64,000 bases of DNA from Urechidicola croceus (GTDB lineage: Bacteria > Bacteroidota > Bacteroidia > Flavobacteriales > Flavobacteriaceae), in NCBI RefSeq assembly GCF_001761325.1, contig NZ_CP017478.1, forward strand, positions 2,377,501-2,441,500. The letters are read 5' to 3'. Both the position numbers and the translations under genes were made by a program. The notes beneath the pieces are model-generated. The model saw only the letters and a list, made by a program, of their open reading frames with translations, was not told the origin of the DNA and did not search any database. Positions within the stretch are counted from its first letter, which is position 1; each line of letters opens with the position of its first letter. Shown here piece after piece: positions 53,701 to 62,279 of the stretch.

Positions 53701-54134
53701 TTATGATAGATGGTTTAAAAAATATTCCAGAAACTACAAACATCTATATAAAAGATAATTTTTCAGGCGAAACACATGATATTAAAAACAATGTATTTGA
53801 AGTTAATTTAGAATCAGGCGAACATAAAGATAGATTTTCATTAGTATTTAAACAACAAGAGGCTTTATCAGTAGTTCAAGATACATTACTAGAATCTCAA
53901 TTAAGTATTGTTATGAATAATAGTAATAGTACAATTGATATTAAAAAACCTATTGAAGTTGAAATTGAAAGCGTAATTTTATATAATTCTTTAGGTCAAA
54001 CTATACAAATGTGGAATAAAAACTTCAATCAAAACGAAATTAATTTACAATTGAACAGTACAAGTACTGGAGCGTATATTGTAAAGATTAATACAGATAA
54101 CAATACACTTTCTAAAAAAATCATTATTGAATAG
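47769..54134 (+). CDS. Giant T9SS-sorted surface protein 2 (FN3, GEVED, TSP3, LamG)
   Basis: 2121 residues with a signal peptide ending near residue 28 (FTITGFSQ). Order: an unknown beta domain (about 28-230); a HYR-like Ig domain (about 232-310); a fibronectin type III domain (about 383-464, TAPTGIIASNIGADSATISW); a GEVED domain (about 468-625, FAVWIDFNGDGDFEDVGED); a choice-of-anchor-D domain (about 630-760); TSP3 calcium repeats near 763 and 1027-1230; LamG from ~1240; then the shared tail and a T9SS type A sorting domain. It should be surface-exposed and is likely an adhesin or polysaccharide-binding protein, but no enzyme domain is visible. Terminators lie before and after it. Confidence 0.85.
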   Translation: MTTKLHSTGIKLVLFVFITLFTITGFSQIEIASQRFHNGSQDYQYTIADKEEVWAPMSQTINTHVGTDDWDYTATTSNGIIRIVNSEITAPASDLYCLEIKNYWDDNPEIEFSEIDISNFNNVTFSIAYQSIGEPDNNEDLILDYMYFSGGTWVAPASVNLVDASNDLVTDIVLFGTSLSNPNPYVVSIPDSATRFRATVRASFINGTNGNDNYYLDDVILTGDALTIPPVANCASDFSIELDSNGLASITASDIDNGSSVSVGTMTLSIDKTDFTCADLGENIITLTVDDGIQSTTCTTTVTVNGYTGSMVTPTIPDTTTYCSYTAPTPEDISYQCHIITPTTTDETVFTTPGNYSITWTYYDSVSGTSETSIQNVTLNNLTAPTGIIASNIGADSATISWDEQVGVESYEIQYKKNDLTNWDSVTSTLNTVELTLLDQLTEYDVRVAAICDGTSTFSGVNNFTTDGHDYCVPEVTNFSNNDYIRRVRFGTLTPRIDNYSTYTNGYDDYTETDIANVYKNETYTITIDAYSRYNQNMGFAVWIDFNGDGDFEDVGEDVWRYEDYDNATTANTVTGSISIPTYAVNGQTVMRVATRRYWYPDDPCDGDFDGQRGEFEDYTLDLQIRPDAPQEIDITGNGNIIVDDAGVADIEEGNNTDFGPYDVYETPLIKTYRITNNGADPLTLTGSPLVEFINNTGDFTIIQQPNISVLAIGESTTFKVAFDPTTEGIKSATLQILNDDIDGSDTEDNYTFYIQGDAVKTFPDTDGDGVPDNIDGDDDNDGILDSAEDTTCKTYSVASQVESIFLNETFGSGYDRVEVDEYNDTAVTTYCYEDGTGSCNNGDVNLNDGSYTVYHNSTSDIASWSDSHWYQGLDHTDDAIDGAEPGRMLIINASYDPGIFYSATINGVTPGVEVTYGFSVINLDRTDAPCIDGCPGGATWDDNPRKRPEVLIAVYDQNGNSLIPTTTSGLIEPTDVSNPNGDWYEVSTTFTTTSSQFTVQLINSQDGGAGNDLAIDDIYVKQLLCDMDGDGVADTVDLDNDDDGIPNVVELNLPDSDQDGTLFGDGWLDTNNNGVHDLYEGGAVLLDSDNDGVPNYIDLDSDNDGIFDTVEYDGNGDIDIDGDGLGDGNDGASETNDDTLDGDGILAIVDTNDNDVDGSDHGTNGYELPLDSDGDGIPNYLDPYNDIIRIYDIDNTIYGDIIPNFNGVISGSTDADLDGILDVFDTDNTVFGSPRDLNDSYTLFFDGRNDYVEDANVLVSGDATLMAFIRSNGDNDTNTDRIIVGQDNFYLKVNDSDNTVSIVLNGSTVFTSTTTIVDGIWTHIAASTDSEETILYINGEIEGDSETRGISNDTSRFTIGRLAGRDSNYFNGEIDEVRLFQSVLTEEEIQKMVYQELGNDDDSSFNFGKTVPVEISSNLNATLLRYFKMDGYKGDILDDKTTGAIDFGTGAKLYNIKDIYFQTAPLPYETVGDLSAETDWYDTSIWKYGSVWDITSKIEDNLDTEYNHSIVKINGTDQIKSDVHQSMLGLIVEPNAKLTMDGDTDAGTGSGVFNTWYLKLDGTLDLQGESQLIQTSTSMFDDSSVGQIERDQQGTANSFAYNYWSSPVYNSIDDDGDKAYNLMDVLFDGSDVSTPIALDFDPALTLSAADPYYADGAESTPRKIATYWFWKFVNSGNDYANWTWAGGDNKLKASEGFSMKGVSGANEITADQNYVFIGKPNNAPENLGEEIIHTTFAGGTTDEGWTYNSLTGNPFPSALDADKFINDNLATTTGTIYFWEHWGGNNHNWRDYQAGYSTYTIATGVPAVAHTDGSGIGAGTKAPGRYIPVGQAFYVIGSDAGGDVVFKNSQRVFKVELNDETNDDHSVFTRGVQTENKSEENTGRQESGSGEKQIIRLGFDSPYGYHRQIAVAFLDGATDAFDPGYDAEAGDYLTNDAFFTLDDKYLVIQAFVEFDEDREIPISIFIDEEHNGGLERIMIDGLKNIPETTNIYIKDNFSGETHDIKNNVFEVNLESGEHKDRFSLVFKQQEALSVVQDTLLESQLSIVMNNSNSTIDIKKPIEVEIESVILYNSLGQTIQMWNKNFNQNEINLQLNSTSTGAYIVKINTDNNTLSKKIIIE
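51485..54134 (+). repeat. Shared C-terminal module, copy 2
   Basis: About 880 codons homologous to copies 1 and 3. Conserved blocks in the same order include FFDGRNDYVED, GEIDEVRLF, FKMDGYKGDILDDKTTGAID, WYLKLDGTLDL, IIRLGFDSPYGYHRQIAVAF and the sorting domain. Confidence 0.85.
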
Positions 54135-54173
54135 TGAGAATTTAATAAATTTTCAAAGAAAATATTTATATTT

Positions 54174-54203
54174 AAAGACCGCTTATTTAAGCGGTCTTTT
54201 TTA
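54174..54203 (+). terminator. Terminator after giant protein 2
   Basis: AAAGACCGCTT (54174-54184) pairs with AAGCGGTCTTT (54189-54199), a perfect 11-bp stem with a 4-base loop, and a T-run follows. Confidence 0.92.
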
Positions 54204-54594
54204 TTGATATACAATAGTTTGAGTTTAATTAATTGAAAAGTTTACTTTTTGTTAATCTATTGTATTAAGCATTTGAACGAAACTATAAGCCCATTCAACT
54301 AATAACAGTAGAAAACAGTAAAAATTCAATATATTTTTGCTATAAAAATAGTATTTGACATAAAAATTAAAGGAATAGTATAGTTTGAAGTGAATTAAGA
54401 AAAAAATATTTTTTTATTCAAAAAAAAAATCTATTTTAGCCCAACCTACTAAACCTCAAATATATGCTACCAAAATTCTTACCTCAACACAGGTTTGATT
54501 ATTTTTTTGCGAATACGAATGTTTTTTTGCTATTTGACTTTAAAGTCAACAGTTTTTATTATTAAAACATTACAATTATTCAAAAAAATACAAT
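54204..54594. other. Long intergenic region before giant protein 3
   Basis: No gene is visible in this 391-base AT-rich gap. TATTTTTG at 54332-54339 is an exact -7 box match, but it lies about 255 bases before the ATG. A perfect 16-bp palindrome is described separately. No second terminator was seen. Confidence 0.5.
54534..54549. promoter_or_regulatory. 16-bp perfect palindrome upstream of giant protein 3
   Basis: TTGACTTTAAAGTCAA lies 45 bases before the ATG at 54595. Its symmetry and position would suit an operator for a dimeric regulator, though it also could be chance in AT-rich DNA. Confidence 0.45.
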
Positions 54595-57500
54595 ATGTAC
54601 CCTACAAAAATATTTATAAAAATAGCAATTGTGATGCTGTTTTTTTCTGTTTACAATGTTCAAGCGCAATATTGCACACCAAATAATATTGGTGCAAATG
54701 GCACTTTTTATATTTCAAATGTGTCAATTGGGACAATAAACAACCCTTCCAATTCTTCTGCAACTAATTATCAATATTATACTACACCAACAACAGACTT
54801 AACGATTGGAGATACATATTCTATGGATATTGACTTTGCAACCGCTGCTTATAATATGTCAGGAATGGTCGTTTGGATAGATTTCAATGGAGATGGAGAT
54901 TTTAGTGATATAGGTGAGCAAATATATTCTGGAACTTCATCTCCTACCATAGCAACAGGCACAATTTCATTTAATGTAACGATACCAGCTACAGCAATAT
55001 TAGGTATAACTAGAATGAGGCTGTCTATAAGACAAGGTGGAGTGGCGAGTTCTTCTTGTTCAAATGATTATCAAGCTGGAGAATTTGAAGATTATAATGT
55101 TAACATAGTAAGTGGAGGCCCACCAAACATACCTCCTATAGCTTCAGATGATATTTTTAATATTGATGAAGACACTACTCTTAATGGGCAAAATATAATA
55201 ACAGGAACCAATCCATCAACATCAGATACTGATGCGGATTTTGATGTATTATCTATTGTTAGTTTTGAAATTTTTGGCGACGCTACTACATATATAGCAA
55301 GTGCTTCACCAATAACAATTACAGGTGTTGGAGACTTAACTATTGATACCGATGGGAGTATAGTTTTTATTCCAGTTCTAGATTATAATGGTTCAGTTCC
55401 AGAAATTACATATACCTTGAACGATGGAGAAGATATAGATATAGCAACAGTAAACATTACTGTTGACCCAGTTAATGACGCACCTATTGCATCTGATGAT
55501 ACAGCAACAGTGAGTCAAGATACAGATTTGGTAATCCCGATTGCTGGATTCTTAATTGATAACACAACAGACGCTGACGGTGACACCTTAATATTATCAC
55601 TTTCAAGTCCATCAAATGGTTTAGTAAGTTCAGACGGTACAAATATAACTTTTACTCCAAACTCAGGCTACGTTGGGACAGCATCATTTACATATATAGT
55701 AAATGACGGAACAATAGATTCAAACATCGCAACAGTTACTATTGATGTAACAATTACGAATGATCCTCCAGTTATTTCTGGAGCTCCACTAACTTTATCT
55801 GCTTTTGAAGACGGAAGTTCAGTCACAGGAACATTAAGTTTTTCAGACCCAGATGCTGGTAATACACACACTTATTCTGTTTCTTCGATGGGAGTCGGTG
55901 AAGGAAGTGTAAGTGTCAACGCTTCAGGTGTATATGAATACAATCCTGAAGCAGATTTTCAATCTTTAGGCCAAGGAATATCAACAAATGTTACTTTTGA
56001 TATCACCGTTACAGATAACGTTGGAGCTTCAGATACCGAAACGGTAACTGTAACTGTAACTGGAGTTAATGATGCGCCAAATGCTGTGGACGATACTACT
56101 CTAACGAGTGTAAATACACCAATTGATCTTAGTACTGTAGATATTGTAACCCCTAATGATATTGATATAGATACAGGTGATACTTTGACAATAAGTGCAG
56201 TTAGTAACCCAATAAACGGAACAGTTAATTTAAGTGGAGGAATTGTAACATTTACTCCCGATACAGATTTTTCAGGTACTGCAACTTTTGATTATACAAT
56301 TAGTGATGGTAATTTAACAGATACAGCAACAGTGAGTATTAATGTTTCTTTGACTTACTGCGAACCAACAGGTACAAATTCTAATGGATCACATTATATT
56401 ACAAATGTGACATTGACTGATACTTCTGTACCTGTAGATTTAATTAACTATTCATCGGTACCAGCTGATAATGGAGGGTATATTGATAATTCACCATTTG
56501 TACCAGTTCCAAATGTGGATAAATACGGAACATTTACATTAGATGTTTCTTTTGCTGGAAATGATAGTGGTTTAGGAGTTTATTTAGATGCAAATCAAGA
56601 TGGTGTTTTTGCAGATAGTGAAATGATAATTGAAGAAATAACAACAACAAGCACAAGTCCTTTTTCTGGGTATGCATTTGTAATACCAGCAAATGCATTA
56701 TTAGGAACAACAGCAATTAGAGTTGGAACAATGCAATATTATTCTGCAAATGTTCCATGTGGTGCTTTGCCAAATCCAGGTGAATATGAAGATTACGTTA
56801 TAAATATCACTGAACCTGCTGAACCTGTAGCAAATGACGACACAGTGTCAATAGGAATTAATACAACTACTGGAGTTGATAATCAGTTTGATGTCTCAAT
56901 AAACGATACTCTTGGTACAAATCATGGAAGTGATGGTGATGATTATTCAATTTCAAGTGACCCTTTAAATACTGCTAATGGAGGATCTGTGACAGAAATA
57001 TCTGATGGTATTTTTGAATATATTCCTGCTACAGATTATGTTGGAAGTGATAGTTTTACATATACTTTATGTGATGATGCTGGACATTGTGATACAGCAA
57101 TAGTTAATATTGTTGTAAATCTTGGATCATGTGTACCATCGAGTAATTCTCAAGGAACACATTTTATTACTAATGTCAATATGATTAGAAATAGTGATGC
57201 TTCAACTACAATTGATAATACTTCTTTAGATGATGGAGGTTATGGAGATTATACAAGTTTAGGGGCTTTTGATCTATACAAAGGAGAAGATTATGATTTT
57301 ACTCTTGAAGTTTCTCAAGATATGGCTACTCAAAACCGGTCAGGATGGACGGTATATATTGACTTTAATCAAGATGGTGAATTTACATTTCCTGATGAAG
57401 CAATTTTTGATTCCGATGGTGAAGAAACTACATTATCAAATGTTGACAGAACTTTTGATACTGCAACAGTAAACATTCCAACATATGCATTAACAGGATT

Positions 57501-60500
57501 GACAGTAATGCGTGTTGGAGCACGACAATATCTTTCTTCACAAAATGCCTGCGGTGATCCAGATGGAAATCCTGAAGAGTTTGAAGATTATTTAGTTAAT
57601 TTAATAGTTGACCCTTCGAGCCCTCCATTAATGGGAATTACATCCAATAATTTTTTAGTTGCAAGTGGCGCTCCATATACATATGATTTTAATAATAATA
57701 CAAATTTTGGGTTATATGATATTAATAGTGGAGGACTACAACGAACCTATACAATTACCAACAATGGTGGTATGCCCTTAATATTGGGAGCAACACCAGT
57801 AGTTATTGATGATTTAACTCATTTTAATATTGTAAGTCAGCCTGCTGGGGGTACCACACTGAACACTGATGAAACAGCTGATTTTATTATTGAATTTGAT
57901 CCAGATGCAATAGGAACTTGGAATATTCAAATAGATGTTTCAAGTAATGATACAACCTCACCATATAATTTTGGAGTTCAAGGAGAAGGCCAACAAACAT
58001 TTCGTGATACTGATGGAGATGGAATTCCAAATAATGTTGATTTAGATGATGATAATGATGGTATGCTTGATTCAGTTGAAGATAATAACTGCTTAATTGC
58101 CCCAAATGCATCAACGTCTGAAACAATTTTTTTAAACGAAACATTTGGTTCAGGTACTAATAGAATAGAATTAACTTCAATTGATGCAGGAACAAATGTT
58201 TCAACAGCTACAACAACCTATTGTTTTGAAGATGGTTCTGGATCATGTATACCTGCTGATGGATATTCTCCACCTTCTTTAGGTGATGGCGAATATACAA
58301 TCCACCACCAAGTTACAAACGGTGATGGTGTAACAGATGCAAATAACGATATAGATATTTCAATTTGGGCAGAAGATTACTGGTATGCTGGTGAAGACCA
58401 TACTCCAGGTGATACTAATGGTCGTATGGCAATATTTAATGCAACATTAGAACCTGGTGTTTTTTATAATGCTACAATTTACGGTGTATCTGCAGGAGTA
58501 GATGTAACTTATGGTTTTTCAGCAATAAACTTAGATAGAGCAGATGCACCATGTTTAGATGGAGGAGGAGTAGGATTAGATGAAAATGGAAACCCATGTC
58601 CTAATGATCCAAGAGAAAGACCAGAAGTAGTTATTAGAGTTTATGATCCTAATGGTAATTTAATTGTAAATACAGATGGAAATACTGAGGCATCTTCAGG
58701 AATACTTAATCCAGGAACTGATTGGACTGACGTTAGTGCAACTTTTAATACTGGTGGTTTTACTCAGTTTACAGTTGAGTTAAGTAATGCTCAATATGGA
58801 GGTTTGGGTAATGATATTGCTTTAGATGATATTTATGTAAAACAATATTTATGTGATTTAGACGGAGATGGTGTTGGTGATTCTGTAGATTTAGATAATG
58901 ATGATGATGGAATTCCTAATGTAGTTGAGTTAGGCTTACCAGATTTTGATTTAGATGCTACAGTGAATAATGATACCGGTGTAAATGCTTGGGTTGATGC
59001 AAATAATAACGGTGTGCATGATAATTATGATCCGCAAGATATTAATGGCTTAGACTATGGAGACTTAGGTTTTTCTGGTGCGTTAGGAACTCAAATTGAT
59101 TTATCAAACCCAATCTTAGATACTGATGGAGATGGAGTTTTAGATTATCTTGATCTTGATTCTGATAATGATGGAATTTTTGACGCAATTGAATATGATG
59201 ATAGAGGAGATATTGATATAGATGGAGATGGTAATGGTGATGGTTCTGACGCAGAAACTGATGATATTACAGACGCTTTTGATGGAGATGGAATTTTAGG
59301 TGCTGCTGATGGTAATGATGATGATGCAGATGGAAATGATCACGGTACTCTAGGAATGCCTTATCCTACACCTTTAGATACGGATGGCGATGGAATACCT
59401 AATTTTAAAGAAATAGATAGTGATAATGATGGTATTTATGATATTCATGAATCGGGAGCAACAAATATATATACCGGTTTAGATGCCAATAATGATGGAT
59501 TATTAGATGATACTGTTGATACAGATGGCGATGGTATTCTAGATATATTTGATACTGACAATACACTTTTTGGTTCACCAAGAAACATAGAAGATAGTTG
59601 TTCACTCTTTTTTGATGGAAGAAATGATTATGTAGAAGACACTAATGTTATTGTATCAGGAGACTCAACAATAATGTCATTTATAAAATCAGAAGGATCT
59701 AACGATACTAATACAAATAGAGTTGTAGTTGGACAAGACCAATTTTATTTACAAGTAAATGATTCAGATAATACAGTAAGCGCAGTATTAAACGGAACTG
59801 TAATTTTAACTTCTACTACAGCAGTTGTTGATGGAATTTGGACACATATAGCAGTTACAACTAATTCCGCAGAAACAGCACTTTATATTAATGGTACCTT
59901 AGAAGGTACTACAGGTTCTGGAGGAATTACAAGCGATAGTTCTAATTTTACAATAGGTAGATTAGCAGATTCAGATTTAAACTATTTTCACGGAGAAATA
60001 GAAGAGGTTCGATTATTCAATGAGTCTTTAACTGAAGATCAAGTAAAGAAAATGGTGTATCAAGAACTTGGAGATGCTACAGATACAAGTTTTAACGAAG
60101 GAAAAATTATACCTATTGAAATTTCGGCAACATTTGATACATCTTTGGTTAGATATTTTAAAATGGATGGCTTTAAAAACGACATTTTAGACGATAAAAA
60201 AACAGCATCAGTAGATGTTGTAACAGGTGCAAAGTTATACAACATAAAAGATATTTATTTCCAAACAGCACCTTTACCATATGAGACAGTAGGAGATTTA
60301 GCTTCACCAACCGATTGGTATGATGCAACGGTATGGAAACATGAAAGTGTATGGGACATTACAAGTAAATTAGAAGATAATGCTGATACAGTCTATCATC
60401 ATTCAATTATTCGAATCAATGCTACAGACACAATTACAACTGATGCACATCAAAGTATGTTGGGCTTATTAATTGAACCAACATCTAAATTGATAGTAAA

Positions 60501-62247
60501 CGGAGATACATCTGCAGGAACAGGTTTCGGAGTTTTCAACACTTGGTATTTAAAAATAGATGGAACTTTAGATTTAGAAGGTGAATCTCAATTAATTCAA
60601 ACTTCAACGAGTCTATTTGAAGAAGCAAGTTTAGGACAATTAGAAAGAGATCAACAAGGTACTGCAAATAGTTTTGCATATAATTATTGGAGTTCTCCAG
60701 TTCATACTGCTATTGATGTTGACGGAGACCAATCATTTAATATTATGGACATTTTGTTTGATGGAAGTGATTTTACTGCTCCAATTCCATTAGACTTCGA
60801 TTCAGCCTTGACCTTATCAGCAGCGGATCCATATTATGCTGATGGGGCTGAAACAACTCCTAGAAAAATTGCAACATATTGGTTTTGGAAATTTGTAAAT
60901 AGCGGAAATGATTATGCAAATTGGCGTTGGGTAGGAGGTAATAGTACTTTAAAAGTAACTGAAGGTTACAGTATGAAGGGAGTTTCAGGAGAAAATACAA
61001 TACCTGAAGATCAAAACTATGTTTTTATAGGAAAGCCAAATAATGCACCTGAAGATGAAGGTGGCGAAATAGTGCACACAACTTTTGTTCCTGGAACAAC
61101 AGTAGATGGTTATACATATAATACACTTACAGGTAATCCATTTCCAAGTGCTTTAGATGCCAATCAATTTATTAACGACAATTTTGCAACTACAACAGCT
61201 ACATTATATTTCTGGGAACATTGGGGAGGAACAAATCATAATTGGAGAGATTATAGAGCAGGTTACTCAACCAGAAACTTAACAACTGGAGTGCCAGCCG
61301 CAGCGCATCCTAATGGTTCTGGAGGTATAGAAAATGGGAGTAAAACACCTGGTCAATACATTCCAGTTGGACAGGCATTTTATGTAATTTCAAATGGAGC
61401 TGGAGGAGATGTAGTCTTTAACAATAGCCAGCGAATATTTAAGAAAGAGTTAGATAACATAAGTGATTTTGATCATTCTATTTTTACACGTACTACTGAA
61501 AACTCAAAAGAAACTAAAGAAGTTTCTGAGGCACAAGAGGAATCAAGAACTATTGAAAAACAAATTATTCGTTTAGGTTTTGAATCACCTTATGGATATC
61601 ACCGTCAAATAGCGTTAGGGTTTATTGAAGGTGCAACTGATAGTATTGACAGAGGATACGATGCTTTGGCAGGAGATTATTTTACCAATGATTCCTTTTT
61701 TGTAGTAGATGATCAATATTTATTGATACAAGCTTTTGGAGAATTTGATGAAAATAGAGAAATACCTATAGTTATAATTATTGATGAAAATCACGATGGT
61801 GGATTGCAAAAAATAATGGTAGATGGACTAATGAATGTTCCAGAAACTACAAATATTTATATTAAAGATAATACAACAGGTGAAACATTTGATATCAAGA
61901 GTCAAACTTATGAAGTGAATTTATCTACTGGAACACATAAAGAAAGATTTTCTATAGTGTTTAAGTCGCAACAAGCATTGTCAGTTGAAACTACTGAGTT
62001 TTTGGATGATAATATGACAGTTTTTATGAATAATAGACAAAAAACTATAAATATTAGAAAAACACCAGAAATTGAAATTGAAAATGTCACTTTATATAAT
62101 TATTTAGGGCAAGCAATTCAAGTGTGGAGTAAGAATTTAGATACTGATCAATTGATTTTACCATTAAATAATATGGCCAGTGGTACATATATATTAAAAA
62201 TTAAAACAGACAATAATACTATAAGTGAAAAATTATTAATAGAATAA
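54595..62247 (+). CDS. Giant T9SS-sorted surface protein 3 (GEVED, cadherin-like, TSP3, LamG)
   Basis: 2550 residues with a signal peptide ending at VQAQ (about residue 25). Order: GEVED domain (about 26-172, VVWIDFNGDGDFSDIGEQ); four cadherin-like/VCBS tandem repeats (about 178-585), with NDAPIASDD and VNDAPNAVDD linkers; a second GEVED (about 588-740); a short cadherin-like repeat (to ~840); a third GEVED (about 845-1010); choice-of-anchor-D (about 1015-1132); TSP3 repeats (about 1138 and 1420-1650); LamG from ~1667; and the shared tail with T9SS sorting domain. It is the largest member of the trio. The next gene is 32 bases away with no terminator, so both are likely transcribed together. 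Confidence 0.85.
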   Translation: MYPTKIFIKIAIVMLFFSVYNVQAQYCTPNNIGANGTFYISNVSIGTINNPSNSSATNYQYYTTPTTDLTIGDTYSMDIDFATAAYNMSGMVVWIDFNGDGDFSDIGEQIYSGTSSPTIATGTISFNVTIPATAILGITRMRLSIRQGGVASSSCSNDYQAGEFEDYNVNIVSGGPPNIPPIASDDIFNIDEDTTLNGQNIITGTNPSTSDTDADFDVLSIVSFEIFGDATTYIASASPITITGVGDLTIDTDGSIVFIPVLDYNGSVPEITYTLNDGEDIDIATVNITVDPVNDAPIASDDTATVSQDTDLVIPIAGFLIDNTTDADGDTLILSLSSPSNGLVSSDGTNITFTPNSGYVGTASFTYIVNDGTIDSNIATVTIDVTITNDPPVISGAPLTLSAFEDGSSVTGTLSFSDPDAGNTHTYSVSSMGVGEGSVSVNASGVYEYNPEADFQSLGQGISTNVTFDITVTDNVGASDTETVTVTVTGVNDAPNAVDDTTLTSVNTPIDLSTVDIVTPNDIDIDTGDTLTISAVSNPINGTVNLSGGIVTFTPDTDFSGTATFDYTISDGNLTDTATVSINVSLTYCEPTGTNSNGSHYITNVTLTDTSVPVDLINYSSVPADNGGYIDNSPFVPVPNVDKYGTFTLDVSFAGNDSGLGVYLDANQDGVFADSEMIIEEITTTSTSPFSGYAFVIPANALLGTTAIRVGTMQYYSANVPCGALPNPGEYEDYVINITEPAEPVANDDTVSIGINTTTGVDNQFDVSINDTLGTNHGSDGDDYSISSDPLNTANGGSVTEISDGIFEYIPATDYVGSDSFTYTLCDDAGHCDTAIVNIVVNLGSCVPSSNSQGTHFITNVNMIRNSDASTTIDNTSLDDGGYGDYTSLGAFDLYKGEDYDFTLEVSQDMATQNRSGWTVYIDFNQDGEFTFPDEAIFDSDGEETTLSNVDRTFDTATVNIPTYALTGLTVMRVGARQYLSSQNACGDPDGNPEEFEDYLVNLIVDPSSPPLMGITSNNFLVASGAPYTYDFNNNTNFGLYDINSGGLQRTYTITNNGGMPLILGATPVVIDDLTHFNIVSQPAGGTTLNTDETADFIIEFDPDAIGTWNIQIDVSSNDTTSPYNFGVQGEGQQTFRDTDGDGIPNNVDLDDDNDGMLDSVEDNNCLIAPNASTSETIFLNETFGSGTNRIELTSIDAGTNVSTATTTYCFEDGSGSCIPADGYSPPSLGDGEYTIHHQVTNGDGVTDANNDIDISIWAEDYWYAGEDHTPGDTNGRMAIFNATLEPGVFYNATIYGVSAGVDVTYGFSAINLDRADAPCLDGGGVGLDENGNPCPNDPRERPEVVIRVYDPNGNLIVNTDGNTEASSGILNPGTDWTDVSATFNTGGFTQFTVELSNAQYGGLGNDIALDDIYVKQYLCDLDGDGVGDSVDLDNDDDGIPNVVELGLPDFDLDATVNNDTGVNAWVDANNNGVHDNYDPQDINGLDYGDLGFSGALGTQIDLSNPILDTDGDGVLDYLDLDSDNDGIFDAIEYDDRGDIDIDGDGNGDGSDAETDDITDAFDGDGILGAADGNDDDADGNDHGTLGMPYPTPLDTDGDGIPNFKEIDSDNDGIYDIHESGATNIYTGLDANNDGLLDDTVDTDGDGILDIFDTDNTLFGSPRNIEDSCSLFFDGRNDYVEDTNVIVSGDSTIMSFIKSEGSNDTNTNRVVVGQDQFYLQVNDSDNTVSAVLNGTVILTSTTAVVDGIWTHIAVTTNSAETALYINGTLEGTTGSGGITSDSSNFTIGRLADSDLNYFHGEIEEVRLFNESLTEDQVKKMVYQELGDATDTSFNEGKIIPIEISATFDTSLVRYFKMDGFKNDILDDKKTASVDVVTGAKLYNIKDIYFQTAPLPYETVGDLASPTDWYDATVWKHESVWDITSKLEDNADTVYHHSIIRINATDTITTDAHQSMLGLLIEPTSKLIVNGDTSAGTGFGVFNTWYLKIDGTLDLEGESQLIQTSTSLFEEASLGQLERDQQGTANSFAYNYWSSPVHTAIDVDGDQSFNIMDILFDGSDFTAPIPLDFDSALTLSAADPYYADGAETTPRKIATYWFWKFVNSGNDYANWRWVGGNSTLKVTEGYSMKGVSGENTIPEDQNYVFIGKPNNAPEDEGGEIVHTTFVPGTTVDGYTYNTLTGNPFPSALDANQFINDNFATTTATLYFWEHWGGTNHNWRDYRAGYSTRNLTTGVPAAAHPNGSGGIENGSKTPGQYIPVGQAFYVISNGAGGDVVFNNSQRIFKKELDNISDFDHSIFTRTTENSKETKEVSEAQEESRTIEKQIIRLGFESPYGYHRQIALGFIEGATDSIDRGYDALAGDYFTNDSFFVVDDQYLLIQAFGEFDENREIPIVIIIDENHDGGLQKIMVDGLMNVPETTNIYIKDNTTGETFDIKSQTYEVNLSTGTHKERFSIVFKSQQALSVETTEFLDDNMTVFMNNRQKTINIRKTPEIEIENVTLYNYLGQAIQVWSKNLDTDQLILPLNNMASGTYILKIKTDNNTISEKLLIE
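59591..62247 (+). repeat. Shared C-terminal module, copy 3
   Basis: About 883 codons homologous to the tails of giant proteins 1 and 2, with FFDGRNDYVED, VRLFNESLTEDQVKKMVYQE, ADPYYADGAETTPRKIATYW and LGFESPYGYHRQIALGF, ending ILKIKTDNNTISEKLLIE. Confidence 0.85.
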
Positions 62248-62279
62248 AAATTTATAATCAACCTCAAATAACCCCAAAT

